Assembly: GCA_017537495.1 (NCBI GenBank) | Contig: JAFYKS010000004.1 | Coordinates: 1-9,300, forward strand | From: Bacillota bacterium | Lineage (GTDB): Bacteria > Bacillota > Clostridia > Peptostreptococcales > Anaerovoracaceae | DNA: 9,300 bases | Direction: 5' to 3' | In this document: positions 1-5,474 of the stretch, piece after piece | Position numbering within the stretch: the first letter of the stretch is position 1 | Layout: the number at the start of each line of letters is the position of its first letter | Translations under genes and position numbers: made by a program | The notes under the pieces: model-generated | The model's input: only the letters and a program-made list of their open reading frames with translations | Database searches by the model: none | What the model was told of the DNA's origin: nothing

Positions 1-93
1 GATGATCTGGTCAATCAGTTCTGCGGGTACGGCATCAGGTTTGAATGCGCGGATGCTTCGTCTTTCTTTCATTGCTTTTAATACTTCATTCAT
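1..93 (-). CDS. Nitroreductase-family protein, N-terminal fragment (runs off left edge)
   Basis: Reading the minus strand from the ATG at 93-91 gives 31 codons to the window edge. The peptide starts MNEVLKAMKERRSIRAFKPD and continues into an AELIDQII-type helix. This is the characteristic start of FMN-dependent nitroreductases: a short helix, then an (R)RSIR-F motif that contacts the flavin phosphate, then a helix beginning with a proline-rich turn. Such enzymes are cytoplasmic dimers that reduce nitro groups, quinones or enones with NAD(P)H. The substrate cannot be inferred from this fragment. A GGAGG ribosome binding site lies at 102-106, 8 bases before the start. The gene is divergent from the small ferredoxin-like gene at 240-686, with a 146-bp gap. 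The family call rests only on the N-terminal motif, so subfamily is unknown. Confidence 0.75.
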   Translation of the reverse strand, partial: MNEVLKAMKERRSIRAFKPDAVPAELIDQII

Positions 94-133
94 ATTTCGG
101 ACCTCCAGTCGTTTGTTGTCGAATATTGGTTTC

Positions 134-162
134 AGTATAGCACAGTTTTTCGATTATTTCAT
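134..162 (-). promoter_or_regulatory. Predicted SigA-type promoter of the nitroreductase gene
   Basis: On the minus strand there is an extended -10, TGCTATACT, with the hexamer TATACT at 134-139. It is preceded after 17 bp by ATGAAA (157-162), a 4/6 match to TTGACA. It lies about 40 bp upstream of the start codon. Its -35 abuts the -35 of the opposite promoter. Prediction by eye only. Confidence 0.45.
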
Positions 163-190
163 GGAAAAATGGCGGAAACTGTGGTATGAT
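162..190 (+). promoter_or_regulatory. Predicted SigA-type promoter of the compact FrhB-like gene
   Basis: TGGAAA at 162-167 (4/6 match to TTGACA), a 17-bp spacer, then TATGAT at 185-190 with an extended -10 TG at 182-183. Transcription would start near 197, giving a leader of about 43 nt. The promoter is back to back with the minus-strand promoter at 134-162. Confidence 0.5.
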
Positions 191-196
191 ATTCGG

Positions 197-210
197 TAGT
201 CTTCGGACTG
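197..210 (+). other. Short leader hairpin with a UUCG tetraloop
   Basis: AGTC (198-201), TTCG (202-205) and GACT (206-209) form a perfect 4-bp stem closed by a C-G pair around UUCG, a highly stable tetraloop. A U-G pair at 197/210 can extend it. It would sit at the very 5' end of the transcript from the predicted promoter, where such hairpins can protect mRNA. There is no following T-run, so it is not a terminator. Confidence 0.35.
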
Positions 211-239
211 ACAGATTTTGATAAGTGAGGTATGAAACG

Positions 240-686
240 ATGGCAATTATGCAGTTAACAGATAATATTAAAAACTGCAACGGATGTGCAGCATGTCAGA
301 TGGCCTGCAAAACCCGTGCAGTTAAGATGATTGTAAATGAAGAGGGCCGCAAGGTGCCGTTCATCGATGAAAAGGCATGCAACAAGTGCAACGCCTGCCG
401 TATGTACTGTCCTTTATATATGCCGGTGGAACTGCCGGAATTCAAGGACTGGTATGAGTTCGATGAAAAGTATATGGAGCGCGACATGGCTCAGGTGTAC
501 CGTGAAACCAGCCGCAGCGTAAAGAACGGTCAGTTTACTGAGTTCGTGGGCACTCTGTGTCAGATTGCGGCGCTGAAGTCTCTCATGGGAGACCGTCTGC
601 GTCCGAACCTGAAGATTTATCCTCTGGCATGCACACCGGAAACTCAGGCTGCACACGGCTGTAAGGACTGCGTGTTCTATAAGTAG
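240..686 (+). CDS. Compact FrhB-like protein with two [4Fe-4S] clusters
   Basis: Start is the ATG at 240, with a GTGAGG ribosome binding site 9 bp upstream; a GTG at 225 overlaps that site and is unlikely. The product is 148 aa, with no signal peptide or membrane segment. Residues 13-23 (C-x2-C-x2-C-x3-C) and 47-57 (C-x2-C-x2-C-x3-CP) bind two [4Fe-4S] clusters. Residues 87-117 contain QVYRETSRSVKNG and GTLCQIAALKSLMG. These resemble the GDVYKEV...EGKKVLFSGTPCQIAGLK stretch of the coenzyme F420 hydrogenase/dehydrogenase beta-subunit (FrhB) family. The tail, C131 and CKDC at 141-144, resembles the family's late C-x2-C patch. FrhB-type proteins are usually about 300-400 aa. The SSSGG-type flavin region expected between the ferredoxin and GTPCQIA blocks is absent, as is most of the C-terminal domain. 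Electron transfer by the Fe-S clusters is likely; flavin chemistry is doubtful. It could be a minimal family member or a decayed gene, though its signals are intact. Alignment is from memory. Confidence 0.75.
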   Translation: MAIMQLTDNIKNCNGCAACQMACKTRAVKMIVNEEGRKVPFIDEKACNKCNACRMYCPLYMPVELPEFKDWYEFDEKYMERDMAQVYRETSRSVKNGQFTEFVGTLCQIAALKSLMGDRLRPNLKIYPLACTPETQAAHGCKDCVFYK

Positions 687-713
687 ACTTCGGGTTCTAT
701 GTTGTTATAGAAC
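674..713. repeat. GTTCTAT repeat cluster with inverted copy at a convergent gene junction
   Basis: GTTCTAT occurs at 674-680 and 694-700, exactly 20 bp apart, with the reverse complement ATAGAAC at 707-713. The second and third copies form a perfect 7-bp stem with a 6-nt loop. The cluster lies across the stop codons of the FrhB-like gene (684-686) and lysR (677-679). No T-run follows on either strand, so a classic intrinsic terminator is not supported. Confidence 0.4.
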
Positions 714-1582
714 GGTCCGGCAAAATCATAGAATTTCTGCATGGCCTGTGTAAAGACCGCATTTTTACGCCACACGAAGCCAAGCTGCCGCTTATCCGGC
801 GGATTGGTAATGGTGAGATATTTTACATTGCTGTACTCACACTTCAGTGCGGACAGACGGGTTGTTACCATGACCCCGTAGTTGTCTGACACCATCTGGT
901 CACGGAGTGTGTAGTCGCAGACCATAGCAACTTTTGGTTTGAAGCCAGCTTTCTGGTAAAGTTCAGAGATGAACTGCTGGAGGCTGGTTTCTTCGTCCAG
1001 ATTAATAAAATGTTCTGAAGCACACTGGCTCAGATCCACTTCTTTCTGTTTTGCCAGTGGGTGGGACTCATGCACCAGCAGCACCATGTCATCCTCGTAG
1101 AGGGTACGGTGCTGTATTTTTTTATTGTCATGATTCTCAAGCCCGTTGATGGCACCCAGGTAAAGGTCAAGTTTACCGTCAATCAGATCGTTGATGTAGC
1201 GGTGACCTTCCACAGAGTAGCGGTTGATGCGGATGTCAGGGTTTTCTGCACTGAAGGCACTGAAAATCTCAGTCCAGATATATGGGCTGAGAACTCCAAG
1301 ATTGATGTAGTTGTCGGACATATTCCGCATGGTATCCAGGGCGCGGCGGCCGTTTTCCATGGCAAGAAATGCCTCTTCGATATAGTCGCGGTAGACGCGG
1401 CCATATTCGGACAGCTCAATGTTGCGGCCCTGACGCACGAAAAGAGGAACGCCAAGCTCTGCTTCCAGTTTCTTGATGGTAGAGCTGAGGGATGGCTGGG
1501 AGATGTTGAGCATGTCTGCAGTTTTGGATACGTGCGGGGTCCTTGCAAGCTGCAGGAAATATTTCAGCTGGAGAAGTTCCAT
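677..1582 (-). CDS. LysR-family transcriptional regulator
   Basis: 301 aa, the normal LysR length. The ATG at 1582-1580 follows a GGAGG site (1588-1592) by 5 bases. Residues 1 to about 60 form the winged helix-turn-helix (MELLQLKYFLQLART, then SKTADMLNISQPSLSSTIKK and LEAELGVPLFVR). A linker helix follows, and from about residue 90 a two-lobed periplasmic-binding-protein-like effector domain. LysR proteins are tetrameric, usually activate a divergent gene in response to a small ligand, and repress themselves. The gene is divergent from hyuA across 150 bp, so the hyuA-hyuB-nhaC operon is the likely target and its substrate or product the likely inducer (inference). The last 10 bp overlap the 3' end of the convergent FrhB-like gene. 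The ligand cannot be deduced. Confidence 0.93.
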   Translation of the reverse strand: MELLQLKYFLQLARTPHVSKTADMLNISQPSLSSTIKKLEAELGVPLFVRQGRNIELSEYGRVYRDYIEEAFLAMENGRRALDTMRNMSDNYINLGVLSPYIWTEIFSAFSAENPDIRINRYSVEGHRYINDLIDGKLDLYLGAINGLENHDNKKIQHRTLYEDDMVLLVHESHPLAKQKEVDLSQCASEHFINLDEETSLQQFISELYQKAGFKPKVAMVCDYTLRDQMVSDNYGVMVTTRLSALKCEYSNVKYLTITNPPDKRQLGFVWRKNAVFTQAMQKFYDFAGPFYNNIEPEVYL

Positions 1583-1607
1583 AGGTGCCTCCTTTTTTAT
1601 ATTAATT

Positions 1608-1643
1608 ATAAATTTTAATTTATGATTATATAACTAATTATAT
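1608..1643. promoter_or_regulatory. Two palindromes, candidate LysR regulator binding sites
   Basis: Two perfect 6-N4-6 inverted repeats are seen: ATAAAT-TTTA-ATTTAT at 1608-1623 and ATATAA-CTAA-TTATAT at 1628-1643. Their centres are 20 bp apart, about two helical turns. If hyuA transcription starts near 1681, the centres fall near -65 and -45. This is close to the classical recognition and activation sites of LysR regulators. The right palindrome also covers the predicted lysR -10. The region is very AT-rich, which makes chance palindromes likelier, and neither is an exact T-N11-A box. Confidence 0.4.
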
Positions 1644-1665
1644 CTTGGACTTAATGAAAAATCAA
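1637..1665 (-). promoter_or_regulatory. Predicted lysR promoter
   Basis: On the minus strand: TTGATT (1660-1665), a 17-bp spacer, then a perfect TATAAT (1637-1642). It gives a leader of roughly 48 nt before the lysR start. The -10 lies inside the palindrome at 1628-1643, consistent with autorepression by the encoded regulator. Confidence 0.6.
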
Positions 1666-1674
1666 TGATATTCT
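1645..1674 (+). promoter_or_regulatory. Candidate hyuA operon promoter
   Basis: TTGGAC at 1645-1650 (weak -35), an 18-bp spacer, then TATTCT at 1669-1674 with an extended -10 TG at 1666-1667. The poor -35 fits a promoter that needs an activator bound just upstream, at 1628-1643. It overlaps the lysR promoter on the other strand. Confidence 0.35.
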
Positions 1675-1713
1675 TTTAACATGAAATACTGATTTTAACA
1701 AAATTCGTTTTGT
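1674..1713 (+). repeat. TTTTAACA direct repeat and UUCG leader hairpin before hyuA
   Basis: TTTTAACA occurs at 1674-1681 and 1693-1700, starts 19 bp apart. The second copy runs into a perfect hairpin: ACAAAA (1698-1703), TTCG (1704-1707), TTTTGT (1708-1713). The hairpin ends 7 bases before the AAGGAGG ribosome binding site at 1721-1727, so it leaves that site open. The function is unknown. Confidence 0.3.
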
Positions 1714-1732
1714 AGAAAATAAGGAGGTCTGT

Positions 1733-3778
1733 ATGGATAAAAGAACCATTCGAATTGGTGTTGACGTAGGCGGTACCAACACCGATATTTGTGCGATTGA
1801 CGAGAATACCGGAGAACTGATGGTATATAAGCTTCCATCTTCTCTCCACGACCAGTCTGTTGCTGTAGTAGAAGGTGTAAAGGTCATTGCTGAAGAGTAT
1901 GGCTTTGAAGGAGAAGATGTAAGCCGTTTCATGCATGGTACTACCGTAGCTACTAACGCCATTTTGGAAGGCAGAGGTGCCAAGACTGCGCTGGTAACCA
2001 CCGGTGGTTTCAGAGACCTGCTGGAAATCGGCCGTCAGAAGCGTCCGGACCTGTATGACCTGCAGGCAGATAAGGTAAGAACTCTGGTAACCAGAGACTG
2101 CCGCTATGAAATTGGGGAAAGACTGAACTGCAAGGGTGAAGTTGTCCGCGAAATCAGCGTAGAAGAAGTGGAAAAAATCGTAGATTCCATCAAGGAACAG
2201 GATGCAAAGGCTGTCGCAGTTATGCTGCTGAACGCATATCTGAATCCGGAAAACGAAGCTACTGTAAAGAAGATTATTGAAGAAAAGTATCCGGAAGCAT
2301 TCCTGACTGTATCCAGCGACCTGTCCAAGCAGTTCCGTGAATACGAACGTCTCTGCGGTACTGTTCTGAACTCTTTCGTAGGTCCTGAAGTTAAGAAGTA
2401 CATGGATAACCTGAAGAAGACTCTGGAATCTATTGGAATCAAGAGTACATATATCAACCATTCCAACGGTGGTCTGATGTCCATCGATGAATCCATGAAG
2501 TACCCTGTTAAGACCGCTTTATCCGGTCCTGCAGCAGGTGTAGTAGGTGCTCAGTATATTACAGACCTGATTAATGAAAAGGATCTGATTACAGTAGATA
2601 TCGGCGGTACCAGCACAGACATCAGCCTGGTTGTAGACGGCCGTTTCGAAGCTTCTGATGAAAAGACCATCAGCGGATACCCTGTAAGAATTCCATCCAT
2701 CGACATTTCCACCATCGGTGCCGGCGGCGGCAGCATCGGCTGGATTGACAGCGGCGGAATCCTGAAGGTAGGTCCTCAGAGTGCAGGTGCGTTCCCTGGT
2801 CCTGCATGCTACAACAGAGGCGGTGTGGAAGCAACCATCACTGACGCCCGTGTAACCTTAGGCCACCTGAATAATGAAGTGCTTCTGGGCGGACGTCTTC
2901 CTATCAAGAGCGAACTGTCTAAAGAAGCTGTTGGCAGACTGGCAGAAAAAATTGATATGGAACTGCTGGAAACTGCAAGAGGTATCATCTCTGTCAGCAA
3001 CTCCAACATTATTAAGGAAATCAAGAACGCAACCGTAGCCAAGGGTTACAACCCAAGTGACTTCTGTCTGGTAGCATTCGGCGGTTCCGGTCCGCTCCAT
3101 GCAGCTGAACTGATCGACGAAATGATGATCAAGAAGGCTCTGATTCCGAAGACTCCTGGTCTGCTGGCAGCATACGGACTTCTGACAGAAAACATGAGAC
3201 GAGATTTTGTTCAGACCTTCGTAATGGATCTGTCTGAAGACTGCGCTTCCATCCTGGAAAAACAGTTCACAGCACTGGAAAATGACGCAGATGCATGGTT
3301 CGAAGAAGAGCAGATTCCTCAGGAAATGCGCAGCCGCGAATACTTCCTGGATATGAGATACAAGGGACAGAACCATGAAATCAGAGTTCCAATCGAAGCA
3401 GAGGATATCAAGTCTGCAGCAACTCTGGCAGCAGCTTATACAAAGGCTTACGAAAGACTGTACTCCTTCAGCTCTGATGACATGATTCAGATTGTAAACT
3501 TCGGCCTGTCCGCTATCGGCGACATCGTATACCCTGTCATCACAAAGGACGAATACGCAGGTGAAGACGCAAGTGCAGCAATCATCGGCAGCAGACATGT
3601 TTACGAAGGAAACGGAAAGTTTGCAGATTACATCCTCTATGACAGAGATAAACTGAGAAACGGCAATATCATTCAGGGTCCTGCTATCATTGAACAGATG
3701 GACAGCACCACTATCGTCCTCTCCAACCAGAAGGCGACTGTGGATGAATACCTGAACATGATGATTGAACGTAAATAA
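1733..3778 (+). CDS. hyuA: Hydantoinase A / oxoprolinase-family subunit (HyuA)
   Basis: 681 aa, typical for the family, with AAGGAGG 5 bases before the ATG. It carries the ATP-binding fold of the ASKHA (actin/hexokinase-like) type. The first phosphate loop is DVGGTNTD at 11-18, followed by HGTTVATNAILEGRGAKTAL (68-87) and GFRDLLEIGRQ (92-102). The second lobe has SGPAAGVVGA (264-273), DIGGTSTD (289-296), GAGGGSI (329-335), GPACYNRGG (356-364) and FGGSGPLHAAEL (449-460). A C-terminal domain follows from about residue 500. Family members couple ATP hydrolysis to ring opening of N-methylhydantoin or 5-oxoproline, or to carboxylation of acetone or acetophenone. Partner hyuB follows after 16 bp. 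Family membership is clear; the substrate is not. No signal peptide, so it is cytoplasmic. Codon choice suggests good expression (inference). Confidence 0.93.
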   Translation: MDKRTIRIGVDVGGTNTDICAIDENTGELMVYKLPSSLHDQSVAVVEGVKVIAEEYGFEGEDVSRFMHGTTVATNAILEGRGAKTALVTTGGFRDLLEIGRQKRPDLYDLQADKVRTLVTRDCRYEIGERLNCKGEVVREISVEEVEKIVDSIKEQDAKAVAVMLLNAYLNPENEATVKKIIEEKYPEAFLTVSSDLSKQFREYERLCGTVLNSFVGPEVKKYMDNLKKTLESIGIKSTYINHSNGGLMSIDESMKYPVKTALSGPAAGVVGAQYITDLINEKDLITVDIGGTSTDISLVVDGRFEASDEKTISGYPVRIPSIDISTIGAGGGSIGWIDSGGILKVGPQSAGAFPGPACYNRGGVEATITDARVTLGHLNNEVLLGGRLPIKSELSKEAVGRLAEKIDMELLETARGIISVSNSNIIKEIKNATVAKGYNPSDFCLVAFGGSGPLHAAELIDEMMIKKALIPKTPGLLAAYGLLTENMRRDFVQTFVMDLSEDCASILEKQFTALENDADAWFEEEQIPQEMRSREYFLDMRYKGQNHEIRVPIEAEDIKSAATLAAAYTKAYERLYSFSSDDMIQIVNFGLSAIGDIVYPVITKDEYAGEDASAAIIGSRHVYEGNGKFADYILYDRDKLRNGNIIQGPAIIEQMDSTTIVLSNQKATVDEYLNMMIERK

Positions 3779-3794
3779 GGTGGAGGTGAGGACC

Positions 3795-5453
3795 ATGAAA
3801 GAAATCAATTCCATAACATTAGAAATTATCGCCAACAGTATCACTTCCATCGCAGAACAGATGGGGGTAATCCTGGCGAAGACCGGTTACAGTACTAACA
3901 TCAAGGAAAGAAAAGACCTGTCCGTAGCAGTATTCAGCCCTGATGGCAAGCTGCTCTCTCTGGCACAGCATATTCCTCTGCACTTCAGCTCCCTGTCCGG
4001 CGCTGTAGAAGTACTGACCGAAAAGTATAAAAAAGAAGACATCCACGAAGGCGATATCTTCATCGCAAATGACCCATATACCGGCGGCGGTTCTCATCTT
4101 CCGGACATAGTACTGCTGAAGCCTGTTTTCTACGAAGGCAAGCTGGTAGCGTTCATGGTTAATACCGGACATCATGCAGACAAGAGCCGCAAGGGTCCTA
4201 CCATCTACGATGAAGGCCTGAGAATTCCTCTGATTAAGCTCTACGACCGCGGCGAACTGGTACAGGACGTAATGGATATCATTATGCTGAACTTCCAGAT
4301 GAAGTACGAACGTCAGGGCGACATCAACGCACAGATTATCACCAACCAGTACGGTGCAGACAAGCTGGTGGAACTGATTGATAAGATCAGCCTGGAAACT
4401 TACGAACAGTTCTGTGTGAAGTGGCTGGAATATGGTGAAAAGAAGGCACGAATCGCGATTTCTGAATTACCGGACGGCGAATACTGCTTCGAAGACTATA
4501 TGGACGATGACGGCGCCGGCCAGAAAAATATTCTGATTAAGACCAAGGTAAAGATTGAAGGCGACCAGATTACCTTCGACTTCACAGGCACTGCACCGCA
4601 GTCCACAGGTCCGCACAACTGCGTACCATGTGCACTGAAGGCGACTATTTACTACTCCATGCTGGCTCTGCTGGATAGTACCATCCCTGCCAACTCCGGA
4701 TTCTTTGACAGTATTAACATCGTTGCAGAACCGGGCAGCATCGTATGGGCACAGGAACCTGCTCCAACCTCTGACCGTGAAACAACCACTCAGAGAATCG
4801 CAGACGTTATCTTCGGTGCTTTTGCACAGATGGATCCAAAGCGCGTATGTGCAGCCGGAAACGGTGCAATGAGCTATTTCTTCTTCACCGGTACAGACAA
4901 GAGAAACGGCAACCCTTACGTTTACGTAGAAACCATCGGCGGCGGCTCCGGCGCAAGATTCAACAAGGACGGTATGGACGCAGTCCATGTACATATGACC
5001 AATACTTCCAACCTGCCGGTAGAAGCTCTGGAAATGGAATACCCTCTGATGGTTGAAAAATATGCACTTTCCGAAAACAGCGGCGGTGCCGGCAAGTACC
5101 GCGGCGGTATGGGTATCGTGAGAGCAATCCGTATCCTGGAAGAAAGTGAAGCATCTGTTCTGATCAGTGCTGCAACTGACAGAGCTGCAATCAAGCCTTG
5201 GGGCCTGGAAGGCGGCCAGGAAGGCGGCAACGCAAGCATTAAGGTTTACAGAAACGGCGAAGTGATTCTGGACAATCCAAAGCCGCGTAATGTACAGCTT
5301 CAGAAAGACGATATCGTTGAAATGATAACTGCAGGAGCAGGGGGTTATGGCCCTGTTTCTGAAAGAGATCCTGAACTGCTTAAAAAAGAATATAAGGAGG
5401 GAATTATCGACGACAAGTGGCTTGAAGAAGCAGGCATCAGCATCGAGTTATAA
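3795..5453 (+). CDS. hyuB: Hydantoinase B / oxoprolinase-family subunit (HyuB)
   Basis: 552 aa from the ATG at 3795, which has GGAGGTGA 7 bases upstream. An in-frame TTG at 3765 inside hyuA has no better site and is rejected. Family motifs in order: ERKDLS (38-43), NDPYTGGGSHLPDI (92-105), GHHAD (125-129), EGLRIPLIKLYDRGE shortly after, DFTGTAPQSTGPHN (262-275), DRETTTQRIADVIFGAF (327-343), GGGSGA (382-387) and a SGGAGKYRGGMG block near 425-440. This subunit pairs with HyuA and, in related carboxylases and hydantoinases, contributes to the active site. The stretch between GHHAD and YDEGLRIP seems shorter and less glycine-rich than in most homologues I recall, which could bear on specificity. 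It is cytoplasmic and co-transcribed with hyuA and the downstream transporter. Substrate unknown. Confidence 0.93.
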   Translation: MKEINSITLEIIANSITSIAEQMGVILAKTGYSTNIKERKDLSVAVFSPDGKLLSLAQHIPLHFSSLSGAVEVLTEKYKKEDIHEGDIFIANDPYTGGGSHLPDIVLLKPVFYEGKLVAFMVNTGHHADKSRKGPTIYDEGLRIPLIKLYDRGELVQDVMDIIMLNFQMKYERQGDINAQIITNQYGADKLVELIDKISLETYEQFCVKWLEYGEKKARIAISELPDGEYCFEDYMDDDGAGQKNILIKTKVKIEGDQITFDFTGTAPQSTGPHNCVPCALKATIYYSMLALLDSTIPANSGFFDSINIVAEPGSIVWAQEPAPTSDRETTTQRIADVIFGAFAQMDPKRVCAAGNGAMSYFFFTGTDKRNGNPYVYVETIGGGSGARFNKDGMDAVHVHMTNTSNLPVEALEMEYPLMVEKYALSENSGGAGKYRGGMGIVRAIRILEESEASVLISAATDRAAIKPWGLEGGQEGGNASIKVYRNGEVILDNPKPRNVQLQKDDIVEMITAGAGGYGPVSERDPELLKKEYKEGIIDDKWLEEAGISIEL

Positions 5454-5474
5454 ATTGTTTTAGGAGGTAAAGAC

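Noticed and set aside
225..239. GTG start for the FrhB-like gene
   Set aside because: The GTG is part of the GTGAGG sequence that serves as ribosome binding site for the ATG at 240.
1061..1618. Plus-strand open frame of 185 codons opposite lysR
   Set aside because: Shadow of the lysR coding strand; it has no recognisable family motif.
1676..2461. Minus-strand open frame across the hyuA start and promoter region
   Set aside because: It would overlap the hyuA ribosome binding site and N-terminal ATPase motif; no recognisable protein.
3765..3794. TTG start for HyuB overlapping hyuA
   Set aside because: The ATG at 3795 has a good GGAGGTGA site at proper distance, and the family similarity begins there.
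2858..3850. Long minus-strand open frame (330 codons) opposite hyuA
   Set aside because: It lies fully antisense to a gene with clear family motifs; the translation shows no recognisable domain, and it probably results from the codon bias of hyuA.
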